Below, piece by piece: positions 36,454 to 45,520 of a stretch of 64,000 nt of DNA. The stretch's first letter is position 1. Every line of letters starts with the position of its first letter. Origin of the DNA: Methanobacterium aggregans. Lineage in GTDB: Archaea > Methanobacteriota > Methanobacteria > Methanobacteriales > Methanobacteriaceae. Made by a program: the position numbers and the translations under genes. The DNA lies in the NCBI RefSeq assembly GCF_017874455.1, contig NZ_JAGGLN010000004.1:255456-319455 (forward strand), in the 5' to 3' direction. Under the pieces are notes generated by a model, which made no database searches, was not told the DNA's origin, and saw only the letters and a program-made list of their open reading frames with translations.

Positions 36454-37347
36454 TTAGAAAAGGTCTTGAAGCTTTATCTGGTATTTACCGAGGTTTCCAC
36501 CGAAGTTACCGGCACTGATCTGTATAACACCATTTACTTTGGTTGCTGCTTCTATACCTGCTTTCATTGCTGCTTTGACTGCTTCTTCATCCACACCGTC
36601 TATAACTATCTCGTAAACTCCGTCAACGTTTTCTGGGATATCGCATCCTTCAACATCACCCTTGAGTGTTACGCACATTTTTTCGTTGGTGGATGCATTG
36701 AGGAACTTGTACTTGTTTGAACCTACTTTGGAACCTGAAGCAACTATTCCACCCGGAAATGGAGTTATAGCACCAGGTACTGCTTTAATAGCATCTACTG
36801 CTGCATCTGCAGCTAAAAGTCCTGCAGGCTGGTTTTCAGCAAGTATGAAAAGGTTTCCACCTGCAACTCCTGCTTTTACTCCGAGTTCTGACTCAACTAA
36901 GAAGTCTCCTGACATGAGTGGGATTGAGTGGATTTTTCTTCCCTGGATGTCTAATATTTTTTCGTACCCGTCACCGTAGAATTTGAGTTTGTGACCTGTT
37001 TTGAATTTTTCATCGGGTTCTTCCATTGCATCGAAAACAGCTGTTGTTGCTGCTGTGAGTATGCACATTCCAATACGTTCAAGGAGCTCATGGTCAAGTT
37101 TTTTCTTGTCCATGTTGCAGATCATGATGATGTAGCCTGGCCTTCCGTCAGGTGTTTCCTGTGGAGGTACGTAACAGTCTATTCCTGCCTCTGCCGGACA
37201 TCCGATAACGGATGTTCCGTAGCCTGTAGCTTCCACAGCTGCTACTTTTGCCAGTTTTTTGGTTGCTGCAGTTATAAGAATTCTGGATGTCTGTATGCCG
37301 AATGCTTCTGCAAAGTTATCTTCTATTTCCACGCCGTTTATTTCCAT
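36454..37347 (-). CDS. ftr: Formylmethanofuran-tetrahydromethanopterin formyltransferase
   Basis: 297 residues, the exact usual length. It transfers the formyl group from formylmethanofuran to H4MPT, the second step of CO2 reduction to methane, in the cytoplasm. MEINGVEIED, ATGYGTSVIGCPAEAGIDCYV and NEKMCVTLK are family hallmarks. ATG 37347 lies behind GGTGATAATC, and a GTG three codons earlier is less likely. A TATA box 34 bp upstream suggests a short leader and strong expression. Confidence 0.98.
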   Translation of the reverse strand: MEINGVEIEDNFAEAFGIQTSRILITAATKKLAKVAAVEATGYGTSVIGCPAEAGIDCYVPPQETPDGRPGYIIMICNMDKKKLDHELLERIGMCILTAATTAVFDAMEEPDEKFKTGHKLKFYGDGYEKILDIQGRKIHSIPLMSGDFLVESELGVKAGVAGGNLFILAENQPAGLLAADAAVDAIKAVPGAITPFPGGIVASGSKVGSNKYKFLNASTNEKMCVTLKGDVEGCDIPENVDGVYEIVIDGVDEEAVKAAMKAGIEAATKVNGVIQISAGNFGGNLGKYQIKLQDLF

Positions 37348-37380
37348 GATTATCACCGACTTGATGTATGAGAAGAAAAG

Positions 37381-37388
37381 TTATAAAT
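37381..37388 (-). promoter_or_regulatory. TATA box of ftr
   Basis: On the minus strand GGAAAAATTTATAACTTT contains a BRE-like GGAAAA and TATA core ATTTATAA centred near 37385. The expected start of transcription is about 25 bp downstream, near 37358, leaving a leader of roughly 10 nt that is mostly ribosome binding site. Confidence 0.55.
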
Positions 37389-37635
37389 TTTTCCATTTGA
37401 TTTTTTCAATCTGAAAGATGAAATTTTCAATCCATCTAACCATAGAAACGAAATTGCGACCAGTATAACTTAAAAAAAGTGAATAGATAAAGAATTGATG
37501 CCTAAAAAACTTAAAAAGGCTTTAAAATATGATCAATGGATTTTTGATCCATAATCAATGAAAACGTCAATAAATTCTTGAATTAAAAATTAAGGCATTG
37601 TAAATTAGATTAAATAATGGGATGAATGTTTCTTA

Positions 37636-38652
37636 TCATATTTCCTCAGAAACCTTGTCCATAACCCCTGTTCCAAAGTATGGTAGTAACAGCATCCCTA
37701 TAACTGAGGTCATCCAGAAGGATATGAGCCTCTCAACTAGGGTTGCAGCTGCACTCACAGAAGGAGGTATACCTGCAATGGAATACATCAATATCATTAT
37801 GCCATCAACAGCCCCTAAACCTCCAGGTAAAAGAGGTATCATTCCAATCAACGTTGCTATTACAAAAACAACCGCTATAACTCCTGGAGAAACCTGAACA
37901 CCAAAGGCTGAAAAGACCAGGTAAACCCTCATTATCTCAAAGAGCCATATAACAAAGGAGAGCGGCAGGCCGTACATCAGAACGTTTCTGTTTTTTATCA
38001 TGGACTTGATGCTGTCCTGAAAGTTGGACAATGCCTTTAAAGCTTTATTTTCAATGTTGCTGTGCTCTTTTCTGGAGAACCTTTTTATAACCCTCACAAG
38101 CCACATGGTTATCTTTTTTCCAGCACCTTCATCTATGCACATGTAGATGATGATGAAAAATACTGCAAGGAGCAGTATGAGAGAGATTATAAGTGCTGAA
38201 ATTGTCAGTTCAGATAGTTTCAGGTAAAATACCGAGTAGGTTATTGAGAAAATTGCAAGCACCACAAATGGAAACGTGTCAAGACCCCTATCAGCCACCA
38301 CAGTTGCAAAAGCGTTTTCCATTGGTGATTTGGAATATTTACCAAGTATGTATGCCCTTACTGGTTCTCCACCCCCCCTTCCGCTTGGGGTTAGGTTGTT
38401 TATTGCAAGGCCCACCATGAGCATTGGTAATATATGCCTTTTTTTAGCAAATATGTTAAGGGATTTAATGGTTATATCCCATCTTAAGGTCCAAAGACCA
38501 TATATTACCAGTTGTACAATGATTGCAAGGGCCACATACCATGGATTTGCAAGTGCAATTGCACTTTCAACTTCTCCCGGCCCTATAAATAATACCATCA
38601 CGGCAAGTATTCCAATTCCAACTAAAAATAGTGCAAGAGTTTTATACTTCAT
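37636..38652 (-). CDS. UPF0104/lysylphosphatidylglycerol synthase TM-like protein
   Basis: 338 residues, about eight helices, of the flippase-like UPF0104 family related to the membrane part of MprF. The conserved NNLTPSGRGGGEPVRAY loop and the LPGGLGAVDG motif near the C-terminus are present. The family may move lipid-linked groups across the membrane; in archaea the substrate is unknown. Monocistronic. Confidence 0.87.
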   Translation of the reverse strand: MKYKTLALFLVGIGILAVMVLFIGPGEVESAIALANPWYVALAIIVQLVIYGLWTLRWDITIKSLNIFAKKRHILPMLMVGLAINNLTPSGRGGGEPVRAYILGKYSKSPMENAFATVVADRGLDTFPFVVLAIFSITYSVFYLKLSELTISALIISLILLLAVFFIIIYMCIDEGAGKKITMWLVRVIKRFSRKEHSNIENKALKALSNFQDSIKSMIKNRNVLMYGLPLSFVIWLFEIMRVYLVFSAFGVQVSPGVIAVVFVIATLIGMIPLLPGGLGAVDGIMILMYSIAGIPPSVSAAATLVERLISFWMTSVIGMLLLPYFGTGVMDKVSEEI

Positions 38653-38706
38653 TATAATCCCTTTAATTCCAATGGTAAGTTAATATTAATCTTGAATTGG
38701 TTTGAT

Positions 38707-38744
38707 GTTAATTTAACAGAGTTTAGTTAATTTAACAGAGTTTA
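38707..38744. repeat. Perfect 19-bp tandem duplication
   Basis: GTTAATTTAACAGAGTTTA occurs twice head to tail, 38707-38725 and 38726-38744, in the 281-bp gap upstream of the UPF0104 gene. Each copy contains the palindrome TTAATTTAA-like core. It may be a duplicated regulatory site or replication slippage. No gene is seen in 38653-38933. Confidence 0.8.
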
Positions 38745-38933
38745 TTTTTGATAAGAATTTTAATAAGACCTGATTGTTGATATTCGATTACAGATTTAAG
38801 CTTCTTTCTGGTAGTGTGAAGATGTTGAATCTGTTGAAATATCAAAAAATTACACCATGAAATTTAATATTTGGGTGAACTTGTATTTAAATGAATTATT
38901 GGATGACCATGCAATTGAGTATCAAACTGGAAT

Positions 38934-39416
38934 TTAAAGATAAATGAGTTCATGGCTCAGAGTATCTGGATCCATGATTACAACGGTTCTATCACCTGAA
39001 ACATAGCCACAAACTTCTCCAGGATTAACAACCAGTGTTTCACCATTTATTATCTCAGGTTTATGGCTGTGTCCCCTTACAACAACATCGTACAATCCAC
39101 TTTTAGCCAGGGAATTCACAATTGCTTCTTCCATTCCATGGATAACTGCAAATTTTCTACTGGAAACTGAAACTTCCCTGAAATCTTTGAGGATGCACAG
39201 ATCCCTGTAGGCAGTTCTCAGGCCTTCCCTCTCACCATCGTTGTTTCCAAAAACTGCAACAAATTTTGCGTTTAGTTTCTGGAATTCTCTGGCTGTAAAG
39301 GGGGCTATTAAATCACCAGCATGGATAACCAGTTCAACTTTCTCCCTGTTGAATAATTGAACCGCATCTCTAATTGCATCAAGATTATCATGGGTGTCTG
39401 CCATTATACCCATCAT
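38934..39416 (-). CDS. YfcE/MJ0936-type metallophosphoesterase
   Basis: 160 residues. The dinuclear-metal motifs are in order: ADTHDN, HAGD, GNND, VIHG and GHSHKPE, with NPGEVCGY near the end. Phosphodiesterase of the YfcE/MJ0936 family acting on unknown phosphodiesters. AAGGAGG precedes ATG 39416. Stands alone. Confidence 0.93.
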   Translation of the reverse strand: MMGIMADTHDNLDAIRDAVQLFNREKVELVIHAGDLIAPFTAREFQKLNAKFVAVFGNNDGEREGLRTAYRDLCILKDFREVSVSSRKFAVIHGMEEAIVNSLAKSGLYDVVVRGHSHKPEIINGETLVVNPGEVCGYVSGDRTVVIMDPDTLSHELIYL

Positions 39417-39577
39417 GAAAATCCTCCTTGATCCATCTGTACCGTTAATGAAGCTATTTAAGTCCTTAATTATGTATTTAAAGTGAATAGGATTTAAGAT
39501 TAAATGGATTAAAATAATTAATTGTTAAAATAATTGGTTTGGGCTTGTCAGATAAAACCCAATGAAATCCCTATGAG

Positions 39578-39937
39578 TTAGGTTCCAAGTATTATGTAAA
39601 TTATACCCAGCACTATCCCTAAAACTCCACCCCAAACTCTGTATTTTTGTTCCATTCCGCCAAGCAGCGCTATCACACCTGCAATTATCATAAGGATACC
39701 TGCAAGGTAGAGAAGTATTCCCGTTAAGAAGCTGATTATTGCAGGGTTGAAGATCATTGCAAATGCCAATATCAGTGTTATAAATCCAAGTATCACGTTC
39801 AGGATTCCAACTGTTTTACTGGAATCCATTTCCATTAATCCTGCAATTAAGAACCATATTGCAAGTATGAGAACTGCAAATCCTACAAGCACACTTACGG
39901 CTACAAAACCTGCAAGTGGGAATGCAATGATTATCAA
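39578..39937 (-). CDS. DUF308/HdeD-like membrane protein, probably frameshifted at the N-terminus
   Basis: 119 residues with four helices (GFVAVSVLVGFAVLILAIWF, then others), the DUF308/HdeD-like fold of unknown role. The only in-frame start is a TTG (39937) without a good ribosome binding site. Just upstream, in another frame, ATG 39981 follows GGGGGT and reads MKNMITGLLAIYYLD before a stop. One added C in TACTACTTGG would join the two into a normal first helix. So the native gene probably spans 39578-39981, broken by a 1-bp deletion or sequencing error. Confidence 0.7.
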   Translation of the reverse strand: MIIIAFPLAGFVAVSVLVGFAVLILAIWFLIAGLMEMDSSKTVGILNVILGFITLILAFAMIFNPAIISFLTGILLYLAGILMIIAGVIALLGGMEQKYRVWGGVLGIVLGIIYIILGT

Positions 39938-39981
39938 TCCAAGTAGTATATGGCTAAAAGCCCTGTGATCATATTTTTCAT
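39934..39981 (-). other. Displaced N-terminal fragment of the DUF308 gene
   Basis: 16-codon frame including the stop, with a strong GGGGGT ribosome binding site. Its hydrophobic peptide is the natural start of the first membrane helix of the neighbouring frame; its TGA overlaps the TTG of that frame. Confidence 0.5.
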
Positions 39982-40275
39982 TTAATTACCCCCATAATTT
40001 TCCAACAAGCCTCCAGCACCAATTATTATAATAATATTCATATTAATCCCCATATTAATTTTACGATAATTTTTTTAGGATATTAAAGAAATTTTAGGGA
40101 AATAAATATTAAAAACCCCATAAAAATGGTTTAATAAAAAAATAAACTGTAATTAAGTTATATAATGCTGAAAAAACCTAAAAATGGTTTATATTTAACC
40201 TAGGGATCATGAATTAACAAGTTCTGAAAACCCCCATTGAAGTATGTACAATAAATTTAATCTCAAAAATAAGGA

Positions 40276-41115
40276 TTATTCATACTTCACAGCGTTTCCA
40301 ACAACACTGACCATGAGTGTTTTTCCCTTGATGCCACCAACACTGCTGTAATCTATCTGCACCTCTAAAACCGCGTTTGCACCCACGGAACTTGCTTCTT
40401 CATCCATTATTTTCAGGGCATTTATAACTGCTTTTTCAAGTTTCCTCTCATAGTTTACATCACCTGAAATTTTTTTCAAAGTCCCAACATCTTCTTCATC
40501 AGCAGCCATAATCGATTCTCCATTCACAAGTCCCATATACTCAACTACACGTTTCCCCTGAATATCAGGAGTGTTAATGAGAAGTGTGTTCCATTTTTCA
40601 GATTCAAGAGTTCCAATATCCTTTTCTTCAGGAACATCCACTTTGCCCTGAATTTTATTAACAGCCCGGGCCATTAAATCCCCTAAATAACCAAGTGCAT
40701 AGGTCAAAGCTCCAAGGAAAACCACGAATATGAGATAATTAATGAGTATTGGGAATGCTGCCTGTACTGCAAGGGCCAGACCACCTAGTGTGAAGAGGTT
40801 GAGTGTTATTGGGTTTGCAGGAAACACCCATCCAAAAACGTTAATACTAATAAACAGTACTATTGCACTTATGGCTCCTGTTGAGTTACCATGCTTACTT
40901 TTTGCTATGTAGGTTTCTACAAATCCTGCTATAAGTGGTGATACTACGTATGCAATGTTGAATCCGAATATTGTAAGATGTCCATATACACATATTGCAA
41001 CTGAAAGAAATCCCACAGCCGAACCAATAATAACAGCAAATATTGCCCAGCGTTTATTTTTTATGTTCTCTAGCTTAATTTTCTTTAATGAAGATGAAAA
41101 AAGATTTTTATCCAT
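40276..41115 (-). CDS. Membrane protein with C-terminal YbjQ (UPF0145) domain
   Basis: 279 residues. Residues 20-150 have four or five membrane helices. Residues 172-279 are a YbjQ/UPF0145 domain (TPDIQGKRVVEYMGLVNGES, ANAVLEVQIDYSS, VVGNAVKYE), named a heavy-metal-binding domain but with no proven function. It ends in the same GNAVKYE-type tail as its neighbour at 41238, showing common descent. The TM-YbjQ fusion is less common than the free domain. Confidence 0.82.
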   Translation of the reverse strand: MDKNLFSSSLKKIKLENIKNKRWAIFAVIIGSAVGFLSVAICVYGHLTIFGFNIAYVVSPLIAGFVETYIAKSKHGNSTGAISAIVLFISINVFGWVFPANPITLNLFTLGGLALAVQAAFPILINYLIFVVFLGALTYALGYLGDLMARAVNKIQGKVDVPEEKDIGTLESEKWNTLLINTPDIQGKRVVEYMGLVNGESIMAADEEDVGTLKKISGDVNYERKLEKAVINALKIMDEEASSVGANAVLEVQIDYSSVGGIKGKTLMVSVVGNAVKYE

Positions 41116-41237
41116 TGGAACCGCCTTTCTCTAAATTTTTTTTATATGAATGTTACTTAAACCCATCTCTTTTGGCAGCTTTTTACCAAAAAAAATGTGC
41201 AAGTTTTCATCCACTGATCTTTCAGTTATTTACGCTT

Positions 41238-41561
41238 TTACTCATATTTCACAGCAGTTCCAGTTACCGTTACCATTATGGTGTTTCCCATGGTCCCACC
41301 AAGGTTGTTGTACTTTATACGTAGAGCTATAACGGCATTTGCACCTTTAGATTCAGCTTTTTTTTCCATACTTTCCAGAGCCAGGTTTCTTGCCTTTTTA
41401 AGTTCCTCTTCGTAGGCTGAAGTTCTTCCACCCACAACATCCCTGACTCCTGAAAAAAGGTCTTTGTAGACGTTTGCACCTAACAATGATTCACCTGTAA
41501 CCAGTCCAAAGTATTCAACGATTTTTTTACCTTCTATATTCGGTGTGGTTAGTATCAACAT
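41238..41561 (-). CDS. YbjQ/UPF0145 family protein
   Basis: 107-residue stand-alone YbjQ domain: TTPNIEGKKIVEYFGLVTGES, GANAVIALRIKYNNLGG, VTGTAVKYE. The family forms pentameric rings with a putative metal site, but its role is unknown. GGGGGAAA precedes ATG 41561. It is followed on the same strand by the YbjQ membrane protein 122 bp away. Confidence 0.9.
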   Translation of the reverse strand: MLILTTPNIEGKKIVEYFGLVTGESLLGANVYKDLFSGVRDVVGGRTSAYEEELKKARNLALESMEKKAESKGANAVIALRIKYNNLGGTMGNTIMVTVTGTAVKYE

Positions 41562-41698
41562 TGAATTTCCCCCATTAATATGATGTATTGATTTGTTTTT
41601 ATAAATGGGGGTTAATACACTTAACTCAAGATCTTGAAAACCCAGCTTAAAAAAAATAAGAAATAAAAAAATTAATATTTAAAAGGGGTATCACTGGT

Positions 41699-41955
41699 TT
41701 ACTTGAACGTCCTGTGCTCACGATCCAGTTCATCCGGGATTCCATCTCTAAAAATAACGGCTGCCTAACACCGTAGCACTCTTGTTAATAGTAAAAAGCT
41801 CCATAAACTTGAGTTACACTGCTATCAAGCACAGAATTGCTGTCTGTAGATATTTTCAATTCTGTGGTTGGTTTGGTGTTCATATGGAGTGGAATCGTTA
41901 AACATGCAAAAATTCCAAAAACAAATATCAAAACAGTAAAAGATCTGTTCTTAAT
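41699..41955 (-). pseudogene. Decayed gene for a small exported protein
   Basis: Reading the minus strand gives a signal-peptide-like start (KNRSFTVLIFVFGIFACL), a short exported part (KISTDSNSVLDSSVTQVYGA) and a charged end (FRDGIPDELDREHRTFK, stop at 41699-41701), but in three phases. Two T5 runs (41793-41797 and 41750-41754) each hold one T too many for a continuous frame, and the expected ATG after GGTGATAAAAT is ATT. Removing both Ts gives about 84 residues. It is either a true pseudogene or a homopolymer sequencing artefact combined with a non-ATG start. Confidence 0.65.
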
Positions 41956-42138
41956 ATTTTATCACCACTCATTCAATAGTACAGAATTTTGTATCCTCCC
42001 AATCATATATAAGATTTTTCAAATTAATATTAACTATGGATGGGAAGAGAATCTTTTTCCCCTTAAAAAGTCTTTAATAGAGTTATAACCCACTTAAACA
42101 TCCAAGAATATTTGAATGCATTTCACTTTTTTTGCAAA

Positions 42139-42165
42139 GGTATATATACCATTATGATAAATGGT
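42139..42165 (+). promoter_or_regulatory. Promoter of the TRAM gene
   Basis: GGTATATATACC (42139-42150) is a perfect palindrome containing a TATA box, 30-40 bp before the start codon. It is followed by ACCATT-ATGATA-AATGGT (42148-42165), an inverted repeat at the likely transcription start that could be an operator. The leader would be about 10 nt. Confidence 0.55.
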
Positions 42166-42179
42166 AGTTAAGGCCATTT

Positions 42180-42440
42180 ATGGCTGAATTAGGAAGTGAT
42201 GAATTGTTCGGAAATAATTACGATAGAAATGATAGCTACGAAAGTAGAGAAAATTCATCTCCTGTTAACGTAGGAGAAGAACACGAAGTTAAAATTGAAG
42301 ACGTTGGAAGAGACGGAGACGGAATCGCACGTATAGAGGGTTTTGTTATATTTGTAACAGGCGCAAAAGTGGGCGAAGAAGTTAAAATCAAAATTAACTC
42401 AACCAGAAGGAACTTTGCCTTCGCAGAAATAGTCGAATAG
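42180..42440 (+). CDS. TRAM domain protein
   Basis: 86 residues. The C-terminal 55 are a TRAM domain (EEHEVKIEDVGRDGDGIARI, FVIFVTGAKVGEEVKIKI), an OB-like RNA-binding fold. The N-terminal 30 are a polar tail. Stand-alone TRAM proteins of methanogens act as RNA chaperones and are often cold-induced. A strong promoter lies just upstream. Confidence 0.95.
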   Translation: MAELGSDELFGNNYDRNDSYESRENSSPVNVGEEHEVKIEDVGRDGDGIARIEGFVIFVTGAKVGEEVKIKINSTRRNFAFAEIVE

Positions 42441-42901
42441 ACTAAATCTTTGAATTAGGAAATTTTTATTCTTGAAAATTGTAAGTTTTATAAAATTTTA
42501 AATTTTCATGAATATTTCTATTTATTTTTAAAAATTTATTTTTAAAGAATTACTTTTAATAAACCATATTTCATATTTCTAATTATCATTTTACAAATTA
42601 AACCCTACTTTCAGGTTTTACATTATATTTTCATTTTAAAACAATCAAGACGTTAATTTAACATTAAAATCTCTTTTTATTACGCGGCTCACAGTTTCTT
42701 TCATTGGATTTAACCATTTAATATCTTTTAAGGAAATCTTTAAAAAATCCCAATTTCTATTTATCCAAGGGTTCCATGGATCATTACCTTGAAAAGCCTT
42801 TCATTAACTTATCATAGTAATGTTAACTGAATCTTCATGTATAATAAGTTAGAAAACCTAAATATTAACTAGAAACAATCAAATACATGGAGGTTCTAAA
42901 A
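42441..42901. other. AT-rich intergenic region before slipin
   Basis: About 460 bp, with no gene seen on either strand. T-rich stretches after the TRAM stop probably terminate it. ATGTATAATAAG near 42838-42850 may be the TATA element of the slipin gene, and GGAGG at 42890-42894 its ribosome binding site. Confidence 0.45.
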
Positions 42902-43681
42902 ATGGATATAGTGACTACTTTTATCATAGGTATAATAATTTTAATCATACTTGGTCTTTCAATTAGGATAGTTAACCAATATGAAAGGGGAGTAGTTTTC
43001 CGTCTGGGAAAGGTTATAGGGCTTAAACAGCCAGGACTTAGACTTATAATCCCCCTCGTGGACAAAATGGTTAAAGTTTCCCTGCGTATCGTGACCATGC
43101 CAATCCCTGCCCAGCGAATCATAACCAAAGACAACGTTTCTGTGGATATTGCTGCAGTGGCCTACTTCAAGGTTATTGATGCCCTGAACTCGGTTATAGT
43201 GATTGAAAACTACAACAGAGCAGTTAACCAGATAGCTCAAACCACGGTGAGGAGTGTTATAGGACAGTTTTCCCTGGATGAGGTCTTATCAGACACACCA
43301 AAGATAAACGAAAAGATCAAAGAGATCATAGACTCCCACAGTGAACCATGGGGTATAAAAGTCACGGCTGTTGAAATAAAAGACATAAAACTGCCTGAGA
43401 CAATGAAAAGGGCAATAGCAAAACAGGCCGAAGCTGAAAGGGAAAAAAGAGCCAAGATCATCACATCGGAGGGTGAATTCGAATCTGCTGCTAAACTTGG
43501 AGACGCTGCAGACATCATTCAAAGCCATCCAGTAGCACTTCAACTCCGTAACCTGCAGGTTTTAAGTGAAATAGCAGTTGAAAAGAACTCCACAATAGTT
43601 TTCCCAGCTCAGCTCATGACAACCATACAAGAAATTAAGGAATTCATGGCCCAGGAAACTTTGAAGAACGATAAAAAGTGA
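42902..43681 (+). CDS. Slipin, SPFH/band 7 membrane protein
   Basis: 259 residues: one N-terminal membrane helix, then the SPFH domain (VNQYERGVVFRLGKV, PGLRLIIPLVDKM, QTTVRSVIGQFSLDEVLSD) and a coiled Ala/Glu-rich stretch (KRAIAKQAEAEREKRAKI). Scaffold of membrane microdomains, of the slipin/stomatin type often paired with NfeD; no nfeD is adjacent here. ATG 42902 follows GGAGG. Confidence 0.93.
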   Translation: MDIVTTFIIGIIILIILGLSIRIVNQYERGVVFRLGKVIGLKQPGLRLIIPLVDKMVKVSLRIVTMPIPAQRIITKDNVSVDIAAVAYFKVIDALNSVIVIENYNRAVNQIAQTTVRSVIGQFSLDEVLSDTPKINEKIKEIIDSHSEPWGIKVTAVEIKDIKLPETMKRAIAKQAEAEREKRAKIITSEGEFESAAKLGDAADIIQSHPVALQLRNLQVLSEIAVEKNSTIVFPAQLMTTIQEIKEFMAQETLKNDKK

Positions 43682-43939
43682 ACAAAGATTATTAAGAGTT
43701 AATTCTCTTAAATTCTTAGATCACTTTAAATATTATTTTTTTAAAAAATAGATCTGGAGAAGGTAGAGGGCCTGAAAAGATACATAAAATAGATATATGA
43801 AACTCTTAAATTGTATGAAACTAACTTTATTTCATTAAAAAATCTCCATTTTCTAATTTTTATTAAGTTTTTACCTTAAATAGAATGTTTATTAAACCAA
43901 AATTTTATATTAAAAAAATACCATCATAATAATGATACA

Positions 43940-45373
43940 ATGAGAGGCTACCTTAGAAAGAGAGATTTTTTTGTTATATTCCAAAACCTTGGAACTGTGA
44001 TGGAAGGTACAGGCGTTGTTGTTCTTATACCCCTGATCGTTGCACTCATCTACAACGAACAAACTTATCTGGGTTTTTTAGTGCCGGCATTACTTTCACT
44101 TTCCCTAGGTTACGTGCTCAAACGTTTCTCTGGTGATGATACCCAACTCAAACTCAAACATGGAATGCTAATAGCTGCTCTGGCCTGGCTCTGGGCAGCG
44201 TTTATAGGAAGTCTCTGTCTTTTTTATTCAACAGATATAAGTTTCCTTGATGCTTACTTTGAGAGCATGTCTGCATGGACAGGCAGTGGTCTGACCATGT
44301 ACAGCAACGTGGAAATACTCCCAAGATCAGTTTTGTTTTTAAGAAGCCTTGAACAGTGGGTTGGAGGGCTTGGAGTAGTGATTGTAGTTATAGGCATACT
44401 TATAAGGCCTGGAACTGCTGCTGCAAGACTCTACAAGGCAGAAGCTCGTGATGAGAAAATAAAGCCCAGTATAGTCAACACAGTTAAAACCATATGGTGG
44501 ATATATCTCTTCTACACCATCCTTGGAATAACCCTGTACATCATTGCAGGTATGCCAATATTCGATGCAATCAACAACTGTTTCACAAACCTTTCCACAG
44601 GAGGTATGTCCATTAAAAACGACAACATCGGAGCCTACCACAGCACATGGATATACATCATAACAATGGTACTGATGATACTTGGAGGTACAAGCTTCCT
44701 TGTACACTACAAAGCCATTAAAGGAAAGTTAATTGATGTTTTGAAGGACATACAGTTTCAGGCCATGATAATTATAGTTGCAGTCTTTTCTATACTCTTA
44801 ATACTCTACGGAAATTTATCTGATATTAACTCTGTTTTTTACGTTATTTCTGCCCTGAGCTGTACCGGTTCAAACACCCTACCCAACAGTGTGATGGCCA
44901 ACTGGACAGACTACGTGAAGATCATACTGGCAGCTTGTATGATAATTGGTATGTCTGCAGGTTCAACAACAGGTGCAGTGAAACTCATAAGGGTTGTTAC
45001 GCTTGTAAAGGGTGTTTACTGGGATATTGTGAAGGTGGTGTCCCCTGAAGGCTCTGTAATTCCAAGGAAGATATCTGGAAAATCCGTTAAAGATGCAGAG
45101 ATAAAAGAGGCTGGGAGTTACGTATTCCTGTACTTCTTCTGCATACTGGTAAGCTGGCTTGTTTTCACCAAGTATGGCTACGGTGGAGTGGATTCATTCT
45201 TTGAAATTGCATCTGCACAGGGAAACGTTGGCCTTTCTGTGGGGATAACATCTGCAACCATGCCTAGGCTCCCTGAGGTGTTCATGATCATGAACATGTG
45301 GATTGGAAGGATCGAGATCATTCCTGCAATCGTGCTCTTGAAGGTTGGAATTGATCTATTCAAAAGACTTTAA
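43940..45373 (+). CDS. trkH: Trk potassium uptake membrane subunit
   Basis: 477 residues with about ten or more helices of the TrkH/KtrB family. Repeated pore segments are recognisable as S-x-[ST]-[GA]-[GS]-[LM] (SAWTGSGLTMYSN, TNLSTGGMSIK, LSCTGSNTLPNS, SAQGNVGLSVG). It carries K+ (with H+ or Na+) inward and works with TrkA encoded 147 bp downstream. No obvious ribosome binding site precedes ATG 43940, so it may be leaderless. Confidence 0.95.
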   Translation: MRGYLRKRDFFVIFQNLGTVMEGTGVVVLIPLIVALIYNEQTYLGFLVPALLSLSLGYVLKRFSGDDTQLKLKHGMLIAALAWLWAAFIGSLCLFYSTDISFLDAYFESMSAWTGSGLTMYSNVEILPRSVLFLRSLEQWVGGLGVVIVVIGILIRPGTAAARLYKAEARDEKIKPSIVNTVKTIWWIYLFYTILGITLYIIAGMPIFDAINNCFTNLSTGGMSIKNDNIGAYHSTWIYIITMVLMILGGTSFLVHYKAIKGKLIDVLKDIQFQAMIIIVAVFSILLILYGNLSDINSVFYVISALSCTGSNTLPNSVMANWTDYVKIILAACMIIGMSAGSTTGAVKLIRVVTLVKGVYWDIVKVVSPEGSVIPRKISGKSVKDAEIKEAGSYVFLYFFCILVSWLVFTKYGYGGVDSFFEIASAQGNVGLSVGITSATMPRLPEVFMIMNMWIGRIEIIPAIVLLKVGIDLFKRL

Positions 45374-45520
45374 TATCTGAAGTCCAAAGTTTAGATATAA
45401 AAATTTTTTATTCAACTATTTGAGGATTAGGGCCAATATTGAATTTTATTAATTTTACAATAGATTTAGAGATCCAATAGCCCAAAAAAAATCAATAATA
45501 AGTTAAAAGGTGTAATTATT

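Noticed and set aside
41837..42088. 83-codon plus-strand frame before TRAM
   Set aside because: It is antisense to the decayed exported-protein gene whose reconstructed frame is far more protein-like.
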